Assembly (NCBI GenBank): GCA_009778055.1
Contig: WRKN01000066.1
Span: forward strand, 1 to 11,651
Origin: Synergistaceae bacterium
Lineage (GTDB): Bacteria; Synergistota; Synergistia; Synergistales; Aminobacteriaceae
Reading direction: 5' to 3'
Length of the DNA: 11,651 nt
This document shows, piece by piece, positions 1 to 6,816 of the stretch; within the stretch, counting starts at the first letter, position 1, and the number at the start of each line of letters is the position of its first letter. The translations under genes and the position numbers were made by a program. Under the pieces are notes generated by a model. The model worked only from the letters and a program-made list of their open reading frames with translations. It made no database searches and was not told where the DNA came from.

Positions 1-1734
1 CATCTGGGCCGTGAACCCTGTGTCGACTATGGAGGCGATGTTTTCTCCGTTGAAGTGTGTTGTCAAAAACTCGTCCACGGTTATGCCGAGTGAAGTCGGA
101 GCCAGGCGTTTATCTTCGTTTTTTTCCACGTAATCTCTGTTGTAGAGCGTTTCCACTATGGAGGCGTAGGTGGAGGGGCGTCCCACCCCTTCTTCCTCCA
201 GCGTTTTTATGAGCGTCGCCTCGGAGTAGCGGGCCGGCGGCCGGGTGAAACGCTGTTCTTTCTCGGCGGATATAAAGGTCAGCTTCTCGCCTTCCCTGGC
301 CGGTTCCAGGCGTTCGCCCTTCAAGTCGAGGGGCCAGACGGAACTCCATCCTTCGAAGATCATACTTTCTCCAAGTTGCCTCATGCCGACGCGCCCGGCG
401 TTGGCCATAAGCGTGGAGTTGGCGACTACCGCGTTCGACATCTGCGATGCCACGAAGCGCCTCCAGATAAGGTCGTACAGCTTGAACTGCTCCGGAGTGA
501 GCGAATTTTTCACGGACTCCGGCGTCATTGCGACGTCCGTCGGGCGTATGGCCTCGTGCGCGTCCTGACTGCGTCCGGTGGCCGCGTAAACGTTGGGCTG
601 TTTGGGCAGGTAATTCTTCCCGTGACGCGAGGCGATATGGGCGCGGCAGGCCTCGATCGCCTCCGCGGCAATTCTGAGGCTGTCGGTTCTCATGTAGGTG
701 ATCAGTCCCACGTGGCCGCGCCCGGAGATGTCGATTCCCTCGTACAGATCCTGCGCGACGCGCATGGAGCGGCGGGGCGAGATGCTGAGGCGGCGCGCCG
801 CTTCCTGCTGCATACTGCTGGTTTTGAACGGCGGCTGTGGCTTGCGCTGGCTTTCGCGCAGGCGGAACTCCGAGACCACAATGTCGTTTGCCTTGACTTC
901 CTCCAGTATGGCCTCCGCCATAACGGCGTCTTTTATCAGCAGGGGCAGGCTGTTTTTCCACAGGCTTTTGCCGTCCAGCCTGTCGGCTTTCATTTCATAG
1001 AAGCGCCCGCCTTCGGCCTCGGCTTTCACCGTTACGTTCCAGTACTCCTCGGGGACGAAGTTCTCTATTTCCCGCTCGCGCTCGCATATCAGGTTGAGGG
1101 CCACCGACTGAACCCGCCCCGCCGAAAGGCCGTAGCGTATCTTATTCCACAAAAGCGGGGAAAGAGTGTATCCCACCAGGCGGTCCAGTATGCGTCGCGC
1201 CTGCTGGGCGTCCACTTTGCGCCGGTCTATGAGTTCGGGATGGGCTACCGCGTCGCGCACCGCCTTTTCCGTTATCTCGTAGAAGCGGACGCGGCATTTG
1301 TCGTCCATCGAAACATCGAGGAGTTCGGCCAGGTGCCAGGCTATGGCCTCCCCCTCGCGGTCGGGGTCCGAGGCCAGCAACACCGACTTCGCCTTTTGCG
1401 ACAACGCGGTCAGCTCATTTTTGATGTCGGCTTTGCCCTTTACCAGAATGTACTCGGGAGTGAAGCCGTTTTCTATGTCGATGGCCATGCGGCTGCGCGG
1501 CAGGTCACGTATATGGCCCACGCTCGACTTTATGACGTATCTGGAGCCGAGAATCTTCGACAGGGTTCTGGCTTTGGAGGGGGATTCCACTATCACCAGA
1601 GTTTTGCCGGCGGCCGCCGTCCCGGAAAACGCCGCGCCCGTTTTGGCAGGGGCCTTGACCGTTTTCGCGGTTTGGGATTTTTTAGCGCCTTTGGTATTTT
1701 GTGCGGAAGCGGACGCGCTCTTCTTAACGGCCAT
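1..1734 (-). CDS. topA: DNA topoisomerase I (type IA), N-terminal 578 residues, 3' end outside window
   Basis: Relaxes negatively supercoiled DNA by cutting one strand through a 5'-phosphotyrosine. The open frame runs off the left edge, so the C-terminal zinc-finger or basic tail is not visible. A Toprim domain begins near residue 44 (LVIVESPSKA, catalytic Glu50; ASDPDREGEA, Asp123/Asp125/Glu127, the metal site). The active-site motif GLITYMRTDS gives nucleophile Tyr347 and Arg349. HEAIRPTD near 393-400 and EEEGVGRPSTYASI near 513-526 are further type IA signatures. Residues 1-43 are a Lys/Ala/Ser/Thr-rich, low-complexity basic extension before the Toprim fold. The start is ATG at 1734; it has no clear Shine-Dalgarno and lies 6 bases after the stop of the preceding small gene, which suggests translational coupling. 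Identification is secure; only the 3' extent is unknown. Confidence 0.97.
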   Translation of the reverse strand, partial: MAVKKSASASAQNTKGAKKSQTAKTVKAPAKTGAAFSGTAAAGKTLVIVESPSKARTLSKILGSRYVIKSSVGHIRDLPRSRMAIDIENGFTPEYILVKGKADIKNELTALSQKAKSVLLASDPDREGEAIAWHLAELLDVSMDDKCRVRFYEITEKAVRDAVAHPELIDRRKVDAQQARRILDRLVGYTLSPLLWNKIRYGLSAGRVQSVALNLICEREREIENFVPEEYWNVTVKAEAEGGRFYEMKADRLDGKSLWKNSLPLLIKDAVMAEAILEEVKANDIVVSEFRLRESQRKPQPPFKTSSMQQEAARRLSISPRRSMRVAQDLYEGIDISGRGHVGLITYMRTDSLRIAAEAIEACRAHIASRHGKNYLPKQPNVYAATGRSQDAHEAIRPTDVAMTPESVKNSLTPEQFKLYDLIWRRFVASQMSNAVVANSTLMANAGRVGMRQLGESMIFEGWSSVWPLDLKGERLEPAREGEKLTFISAEKEQRFTRPPARYSEATLIKTLEEEGVGRPSTYASIVETLYNRDYVEKNEDKRLAPTSLGITVDEFLTTHFNGENIASIVDTGFTAQM

Positions 1735-1740
1735 AATCAA

Positions 1741-2064
1741 TCAGCAAACCCACGGCCTGTATGGAGCGGCTGTGGAAACAAACCAAAAAGGGATTTTAAA
1801 CGACGGGTTCAGCGTCACCGCGTAAAAAAGAAACTCGAAAGTCTGAGCGTCTACCTCCGCGCCGCTGATGGAGCCCAATGTCACAGCCTGCTGCACGGCG
1901 CTTTCCGTCACGCCGGGCGGAACCGAACGGGAACCCAGAAGGGCGTAAGCCATTGACCGCGTTTCCAACGAAAGATAACGGCGTTCGGTCCGGTTGAAAA
2001 TTCTTCGGGCGCTCACTTCGCGTTCCGGCGCAGAAGCGCTGTAGCTCAGGTAATTTTTATCCAA
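1741..2064 (-). CDS. Conserved-looking small protein of unknown function, first gene of the topA transcript
   Basis: Not recognised. From the TTG start it is 107 residues, with no signal peptide, membrane helix or metal motif. The N-terminal half is charged (PEREVSARRIFNRTERRY, about residues 13-30). The middle is small and polar (LGSRSVPPGVTESAVQQAV, about 43-61). The end is aromatic (FEFLFYAV near 76-83, IPFWFVSTAAPYRPWVC at 91-107). The start was chosen because a near-perfect Shine-Dalgarno (GGGGGAGG, 2070-2077) ends five bases before TTG at 2064. An in-frame GTG at 2091 would put this Shine-Dalgarno inside the gene. A promoter lies about 70 bases upstream, and the stop is six bases before topA, whose own start lacks a Shine-Dalgarno. 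The context says it is translated and coupled to topA. Nothing in the sequence shows its function. Confidence 0.6.
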   Translation of the reverse strand: MDKNYLSYSASAPEREVSARRIFNRTERRYLSLETRSMAYALLGSRSVPPGVTESAVQQAVTLGSISGAEVDAQTFEFLFYAVTLNPSFKIPFWFVSTAAPYRPWVC

Positions 2065-2069
2065 AACGT

Positions 2070-2077
2070 CCTCCCCC
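2070..2077 (-). promoter_or_regulatory. Strong ribosome binding site deciding a TTG start
   Basis: On the minus strand GGGGGAGG is followed by ACGTT and then TTG (2064-2062), a 5-base spacing. It is the best Shine-Dalgarno near the topA leader and selects TTG over the upstream GTG at 2091, which has only GGGGAG three bases away. Confidence 0.65.
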
Positions 2078-2132
2078 TGGGGAATGCCCACAGGCTCCCC
2101 TTGCCGGCAATTTTTCCGGATTTTCGGCGACA

Positions 2133-2161
2133 GTTATACCACAGGAAACGCGTCAAGGCAA
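2133..2161 (-). promoter_or_regulatory. Probable sigma-70 promoter with extended -10 for the small gene and topA
   Basis: On the minus strand the -35 box TTGCCT (2161-2156, 4 of 6 consensus positions) is followed by a 17-base spacer and the -10 box TATAAC (2138-2133, 5 of 6). TG stands one base before the -10 box, making it an extended -10. It lies in the 101-base gap after the nuclease gene, so topA can be transcribed independently of the FIST-kinase-nuclease operon. Transcription would start near 2126, giving a leader of about 60 bases. Confidence 0.55.
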
Positions 2162-2165
2162 ATTT

Positions 2166-3767
2166 TTACCGCGGCGGCGCCATCTTCCTTACCTTGTCGC
2201 CGGCCATTTCCAGCAGTGTTCGCCCGGACATAAGCAAGGGCATGATATCTCCCAAATCTATGTCGCCTTTCAGGTCGTACCGCAGCTCTTCGATCAGGCG
2301 CGACAGGACGTTCAAAGCGACGACGGCCTCGTTTTCCTCCGGCTCCACGACGGCGGACGTCTCGGCTTTGAGCGCGCTTTCCGCCAAAAGCAGGAATTCT
2401 TGCCCCTTGATCGGAACCATCGAGCGCATTCCCGCCTGCTGCAGGACGGACGCCAGTTGATGAGTGGAGTCGCGCTCGCCGTGTACCACGAAAAACAGGG
2501 GGTCCGTTTCAAAATTTTGAGCCCACGCCAGCAGGTCGTCGCAGTCGCCGTGAGCTGAAAAACCGCCTATTGTATGCACTTTGGCCGCCACCGCCACGTC
2601 TTCCCCCGCTATGCGCAGCTCGGTCGCCCCGTCCACTATGCGCCGCCCCAAAGTCCCATAGCCCTGGTATCCGACGAAAATGACGTGGTTATTGGGGTTC
2701 CAGAGGCCGTGTTTCAGGTGATGGACTATGCGCCCGCCCATGCACATGCCGCTGCCGGCTATGACTATGCAGTGATCCACGCTGTTGATCTTGCGCGATT
2801 CCTCGGGGGAGCTGACGTAGTTCAGGCCCAGGGGGGCGAAGGGGTCTCCCCCTTTATCGACTATGCGCCGCACCTCTTCCGAAAGGATACCGGAGTAACG
2901 GCGATAAAGCTCAGTGGCTTTGACCCCCATCGGAGAGTCGAAAAATATCGGCAGATCCTCCGATATCAAACCGTCCCTCTGCATCAGCAGGAGCTCGTAG
3001 AGAATGCGCTGCGCCCGGTCAATGACGAAGCTGGGGATCAACACCTTGCCCTTGTCCATAAGAGCCTGGCGGATAACGGAGCGGAACTCGTTCCTGGTGT
3101 CGGCCAGGTCTTTGTGCCTGCGGTTGCCGTAGGTGGACTCTATGAGGACGTAATGCGCTTTTTTGACGGCGGCGGGAACAGGTTCCATAATGGGTTCCAT
3201 TTGCCCCAGGTCGCCGCTGAACACTACGTCGACCTCTTTGCCGTCCTCCTTCAGGGTAAGGGAGATTACGGCGCTGCCAAGAATATGGCCGGCGTTGTAA
3301 GCGCGGACTTCCACGCCGGGAAGCACTTCGTTTTCCGTTTCGTAATCAACGTGGGACAGCAGCCTCAGGGCGTCTTCGACGTCATTGACGTTGTAAAGAG
3401 GCTCCTCGGGAGGCAAACCTTTTCGGGAATTTTTCCTGTTCATCCAGGCCGCCTCTTCCTTCATAAGGTGCGCCGAGTCGCGCCACATGACGTTCAGGAG
3501 TTCCGAAGTCGGCTTTGTCGCCCATATCCTGCCTCTGAATCCATGCTTGACCAGAAAAGGAACGCGCCCGGAGTGATCCATGTGCGCGTGGGTAAGGATG
3601 ACGGCGTCCAGTTCGCCCGGGCTGATGAACATTTCTTCCTTATTTTTTTCATCTTCGTCCTGCCCCTGATGTATGCCGCAGTCCACGAAAATTTTTCTCC
3701 CCCCGCACTCGACAAGATAGTTGGAGCCGGTTACCTCCTGTGCCGCGCCTAAAAATTTTATCTCCAT
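2166..3767 (-). CDS. MBL-fold/beta-CASP RNA-specificity metallohydrolase (CPSF73/TTHA0252-type nuclease)
   Basis: A predicted zinc-dependent ribonuclease of the beta-CASP branch, in the cytosol, 533 residues. All motifs are intact: HAHMDHSG (His60, His62, Asp64, His65), the GHILGSA His161, SGDLG with Asp186, and then the beta-CASP set. That set is motif A in IEST (Glu210), motif B in FSAHGD (His406) and motif C in VVHGERD (His429). AGSGMCMGGRI near 337-347 is typical of the CPSF73-like group rather than of RNase J. Residues about 461-533 form a tail beyond the catalytic core: acidic PEENE near 476-480, then a predicted helical end. The start is ATG 3767, with GGGAGGG six bases upstream; a TTG at 3782 would swallow that ribosome site. 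The gap to the kinase upstream is 17 bases, so it is probably third in one transcript. RNA processing or decay is the family role; the substrate is not deducible. Confidence 0.93.
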   Translation of the reverse strand: MEIKFLGAAQEVTGSNYLVECGGRKIFVDCGIHQGQDEDEKNKEEMFISPGELDAVILTHAHMDHSGRVPFLVKHGFRGRIWATKPTSELLNVMWRDSAHLMKEEAAWMNRKNSRKGLPPEEPLYNVNDVEDALRLLSHVDYETENEVLPGVEVRAYNAGHILGSAVISLTLKEDGKEVDVVFSGDLGQMEPIMEPVPAAVKKAHYVLIESTYGNRRHKDLADTRNEFRSVIRQALMDKGKVLIPSFVIDRAQRILYELLLMQRDGLISEDLPIFFDSPMGVKATELYRRYSGILSEEVRRIVDKGGDPFAPLGLNYVSSPEESRKINSVDHCIVIAGSGMCMGGRIVHHLKHGLWNPNNHVIFVGYQGYGTLGRRIVDGATELRIAGEDVAVAAKVHTIGGFSAHGDCDDLLAWAQNFETDPLFFVVHGERDSTHQLASVLQQAGMRSMVPIKGQEFLLLAESALKAETSAVVEPEENEAVVALNVLSRLIEELRYDLKGDIDLGDIMPLLMSGRTLLEMAGDKVRKMAPPR

Positions 3768-3784
3768 AGCGCACCCTCCCAATA

Positions 3785-5482
3785 CTAAAGACTTAAAAAC
3801 TTTCTTAACTGCCGCAGAACTTCGTCGAAATCCAACGGTTTGCCGATATGTCCGTTCATACCTGCTTCAAGGCTTTTTTCGACGTCCTCCCGGAAGACGT
3901 TCGCGGTCATCGCGATAATCGGAATTGTTTCCGCCCCGGGAACATCGGAAGCCCTTACGCGGCGTGTCGCCTCGTAGCCGTCCATTTCGGGCATCTGAAC
4001 GTCCATGAATATCATCTCATACTTTCCCGGAGCGCTGCTGAACATTCGGACAGCCTCCGCGCCGTTTTCCGCGCAGTCTATCTTCAGGCCGGTCGGCTCA
4101 AGCAGCGCCAAAACAATTTCGCGGTTGATTTCGACGTCCTCCGCCAATAGAATACCGTGCCCCGCGAAGATGTCGGCGTTGTCCGGCGGCGCGTCGTCCG
4201 GCTGTTCCTGTTCCGGTTCCTGTTCCTTTCCTTCGCCCCGCCTCATCCGTATCGTGACTGAGAACGCGGAACCCTCGTTGAATTCGGATTTAACCCGGAT
4301 TTCACCGCCCATCATTTCCACAATTCTCTTGGAAATCGAGAGCCCTAAGCCGGTGCCCCCGAATTTACGCGTGGTGTCGCTCTCCGCCTGCTGAAAAGAC
4401 TGGAACAGGCGGCTCTGCTGCTCGGGACTTATACCGATTCCCGTATCGGTTACCGTGATTTGTATCGCGCACACGCCGTTTTCCTCGCCCAGCAAGCGCG
4501 CGTCAAGGCTGATCCTTCCTTCGTCCGGCGTAAATTTTACCGCGTTCCCCAATATGTTGGCGATGACCTGCGCCAGCCTTTGGTCGTCGCCAATCAGATA
4601 ATTCGGAATGGCTTTGTCTATGTTCAGCGTAAACTTATGTTTTTTATCTTCAATACGAAAATGGACGACGTCCACAACCCTTTGAAGCATTTTTTCAAAG
4701 TTGAACTCCGCGGGCGAGAGCTCAAATTTTTCAGCCTCGATTTTCGACATGTCCAAAATGTCATTGATCACGCCAAGCAGATGCCGTGACGCGTCCTCAA
4801 TTTTCGCAAAGCAGTAAATCATTCGTTCTTTGTCGGGCGCGCCTTTTCCGATGGAGGTCATGCCTAAAACGGCGTTCATGGGAGTGCGCATTTCATGACT
4901 CATCGTCGCCAGAAATTGGCTTTTCGCCAAACTGGCGCTCTCCGCCTGTTTCTTTGCGCGTATAATATCGGTCGTATCGTGGAACAGCATCATCGCCGCT
5001 TCCAGTTGTTCGTCCTGACCCGTCATCGGCGTAATTTGGATGTCGTAATCTTTAGGGTTATCCCCGCCGGAAAGGTCGATGGAGGAGGTGACGACAACCG
5101 TATTTCGCCGCCTCATAGCAAGGTCGTAGTTCGTTTGTATAAAATCGACCCATTCCCTGGAGCCCAACTGGGCGAAAATTTCGGTAAAATGCCTGCCGCT
5201 GACCAGGCCGGAACCGACTATCCCGGTCGTTTTCAAAAAAGTATTCGTGAGGTAGGAAAAGCGGCCGTCTTTATCGAACAACAATATAATATCCGCGCTG
5301 TTCTCCAGCAGCAAGTTCATGTTGCGTTCCATCTTCCCCCGCTCGGACTCCAGCATGGAGCTTATCGACGTTCTCGCGGCCAGCATCGCCTTGTTGCGCT
5401 GGAGTGTGGATTCCAGGTTCCGCAACTGGCGCTTGAGATGTTTGTTTTCTTTGATTAATTCTTCGTTTTTGTCTTCAGGCAT
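3785..5482 (-). CDS. Soluble hybrid sensor histidine kinase (coiled coil-PAS-HisKA-HATPase-REC)
   Basis: Autophosphorylates on His and passes the phosphate to its own receiver domain; a further Hpt or regulator must lie elsewhere. Numbering is from the GTG two codons upstream of the ATG used here. There is a charged coiled coil at about 5-60, a PAS fold about 60-175 (ENSADIILLFDKDGRF), and HisKA with MSHEMRTPMN (His198). HATPase boxes follow: N box NILGNAVKFT (Asn311/Asn315), G1 DTGIGIS (Asp348), G2 GGTGLGLS (377-384). A Glu/Pro-rich linker spans about 420-437. The receiver domain has the acidic pair Glu450-Asp451, phospho-acceptor Asp496 (FMDVQMPEMDG), Thr528 and Lys550. No membrane segment is present, so it senses a cytosolic signal. 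The start is ambiguous: GTG 5488 or ATG 5482, with only a weak AAAAGA ribosome site; ATG has the better spacing. It follows the FIST gene by 22 bases, which suggests a shared transcript and that FIST feeds this kinase. Confidence 0.95.
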   Translation of the reverse strand: MPEDKNEELIKENKHLKRQLRNLESTLQRNKAMLAARTSISSMLESERGKMERNMNLLLENSADIILLFDKDGRFSYLTNTFLKTTGIVGSGLVSGRHFTEIFAQLGSREWVDFIQTNYDLAMRRRNTVVVTSSIDLSGGDNPKDYDIQITPMTGQDEQLEAAMMLFHDTTDIIRAKKQAESASLAKSQFLATMSHEMRTPMNAVLGMTSIGKGAPDKERMIYCFAKIEDASRHLLGVINDILDMSKIEAEKFELSPAEFNFEKMLQRVVDVVHFRIEDKKHKFTLNIDKAIPNYLIGDDQRLAQVIANILGNAVKFTPDEGRISLDARLLGEENGVCAIQITVTDTGIGISPEQQSRLFQSFQQAESDTTRKFGGTGLGLSISKRIVEMMGGEIRVKSEFNEGSAFSVTIRMRRGEGKEQEPEQEQPDDAPPDNADIFAGHGILLAEDVEINREIVLALLEPTGLKIDCAENGAEAVRMFSSAPGKYEMIFMDVQMPEMDGYEATRRVRASDVPGAETIPIIAMTANVFREDVEKSLEAGMNGHIGKPLDFDEVLRQLRKFLSL

Positions 5483-5504
5483 AAACACGTTCTTTTATCG
5501 GCCG

Positions 5505-6659
5505 CTAAAGTACGCAGCCGACAAAGGTAAAGTTGTGAAAACGGTTTACAAGCCTGCCGTCTTTATCGTATACCGGACAGCACTCTCCTCCGGAGTAAGC
5601 AAGGTGCCAGGGAATCTGATCTCCGATAAGTTTTTTCGCCGCGTCGATTTCCGCCATGGGGTCCATCGCCAAAACCATATTCCTCCCCAGGCATGGAAAC
5701 GTGATAATCCCGTTCGCTTCGCCGGCTCCCAAAAGTTTTTCCAGCGAATTTTCCGCCGTATGCAGAATGTCTTCAACGTCCATTCTTCCAATGTACAGCG
5801 TGCTGCCTTCGGGCATGACTCCGCCGCAAGCGGCGGAACCGTCTTCATTCAACCCATAGATGGCCCGGGCCACCGGTTGAGTGCCGTCGCCGTAATCCAC
5901 CACAAAGGGCACGGAACTCATTCCCTCGATGCCTTTGCCCGACACCAGCCCCATGGATTCAAAATAATCGCGGGCGGTCATGTTATTGACCTGCCTGAGC
6001 AGACACCCCTCCGAAGAGGTTATCACCGCCTGCTGTTTTCTCAGGTTTTGCTCGGAGGTGGAGGTCACGACAAACCGGGGGGTTACATTACCGGAGATCA
6101 GCAAAAAGGATAAACAATCCCTGAAACACTCGCCGTTATGTATTGTATAGGTGTTGCTGTATTCCGCCGTGTCATGGTCGCAGCCAACGGTGCCGAATAT
6201 CGGCGCGCCATCCAGTTCTTTATCCAGGGCGGTCAGCATAACTTCGCCACCTATTTCAAACATGGGGAGAAAAGCCAGCGCCATTTGGGCGGCTTGCCCC
6301 AGGTCGGACTTCGCTTTCCGCGCCGCGGCGCTTATCGCCCCCTCCAAATCTTCCCGAAGAGAGCCGGTTACCGAGGTGACAAAGCAACAGTCATCAGCCG
6401 TCAGCACAGTGAGGCAGAAAAGCATTGTGCCGGCTTCCTTGTTGTTGGCGTTCGTCAGGGTTGTGCACCCTATAACGTCAAACGGGAGGGCCCCGCAGAT
6501 CTCTTTGACCATGCCCGCCTCCACAAAATCGTAGCTGCATGTGATAAATCCCACAGAGTTCTTCCGGGCGTTCTTCTCGAGATCGAGCTGGTTGAGAATT
6601 TCCGAAACGGCGGCCGCCGGTTCATCCAACTCCAGGGTCCAAGCGTTCATGATCTTCAC
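5505..6659 (-). CDS. FIST domain (FIST_N + FIST_C) signal-transduction protein
   Basis: A predicted cytosolic sensor of 384 residues. FIST proteins are proposed to bind small ligands, possibly amino acids, and often occur beside or fused to kinases and chemoreceptors. Roughly residues 30-200 match FIST_N (VGFITCSYDF, FDVIGCTT, GAPIFGTVGCDHD near 151-163). Residues 220-384 match FIST_C, ending in the typical block YSGGECCPV (355-363) and NRFHNFTFVGC (372-382). There is no signal peptide or membrane helix. It carries 15 cysteines (41, 55, 65, 82, 91, 92, 160, 178, 182, 219, 278, 323, 360, 361, 382), which is rich for a cytosolic protein and includes two vicinal pairs. The start is GTG 6659 with AAGGAGG seven bases upstream; the ATG three codons later is too far from it. 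It is the first gene of the operon with the kinase and nuclease and diverges from the glycosyltransferase. Confidence 0.88.
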   Translation of the reverse strand: MKIMNAWTLELDEPAAAVSEILNQLDLEKNARKNSVGFITCSYDFVEAGMVKEICGALPFDVIGCTTLTNANNKEAGTMLFCLTVLTADDCCFVTSVTGSLREDLEGAISAAARKAKSDLGQAAQMALAFLPMFEIGGEVMLTALDKELDGAPIFGTVGCDHDTAEYSNTYTIHNGECFRDCLSFLLISGNVTPRFVVTSTSEQNLRKQQAVITSSEGCLLRQVNNMTARDYFESMGLVSGKGIEGMSSVPFVVDYGDGTQPVARAIYGLNEDGSAACGGVMPEGSTLYIGRMDVEDILHTAENSLEKLLGAGEANGIITFPCLGRNMVLAMDPMAEIDAAKKLIGDQIPWHLAYSGGECCPVYDKDGRLVNRFHNFTFVGCVL

Positions 6660-6692
6660 AGCTATTCCTCCTTAGTTGTGTTGAGTGATACA

Positions 6693-6722
6693 ATTTTAAC
6701 CGATTAAAGAAATTTATGACAG
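6693..6722 (-). promoter_or_regulatory. Possible promoter for the FIST-kinase-nuclease operon
   Basis: On the minus strand TAAAAT (6698-6693, 5 of 6 for -10) has CTGTCA (6722-6717, 4 of 6 for -35) 18 bases upstream, in an AT-rich divergent spacer about 35 bases before the GTG start. It is the best candidate seen, but weak on the -35 side. I found no convincing plus-strand promoter for the divergent glycosyltransferase in the same 157-base spacer. Confidence 0.3.
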
Positions 6723-6816
6723 CTTGAGCTTGAGAATTGGAGAATGGAACGACAAGGAAAGGGCATAAAAGCCGCGACAGTCAACATAGGGACTCGCTGA
6801 GAGGACGGATAAAGTC

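Noticed and set aside
376..1956. 526-codon plus-strand open frame opposite topA
   Set aside because: Antisense shadow of topA in high-GC sequence; its composition is His/Arg/Gly-rich with no recognisable domain, and topA on the other strand has all family motifs.
1741..2091. GTG 2091 as start of the small gene before topA
   Set aside because: It would place the strong Shine-Dalgarno 2070-2077 within the coding sequence; TTG 2064 is correctly spaced from it.
2574..3752. 392-codon plus-strand open frame opposite the nuclease gene
   Set aside because: Antisense shadow of the beta-CASP gene, whose motifs are complete on the minus strand.
3768..3782. TTG 3782 as start of the nuclease
   Set aside because: It overlaps its own best ribosome site GGGAGGG; ATG 3767 is six bases after it and begins the family's usual first strand (MEIKFLGAAQEVTGS).
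6660..6816. Plus-strand promoter for the glycosyltransferase in the divergent spacer
   Set aside because: TACAAT and CATAAA occur but neither has a recognisable -35 box at 16-18 bases.
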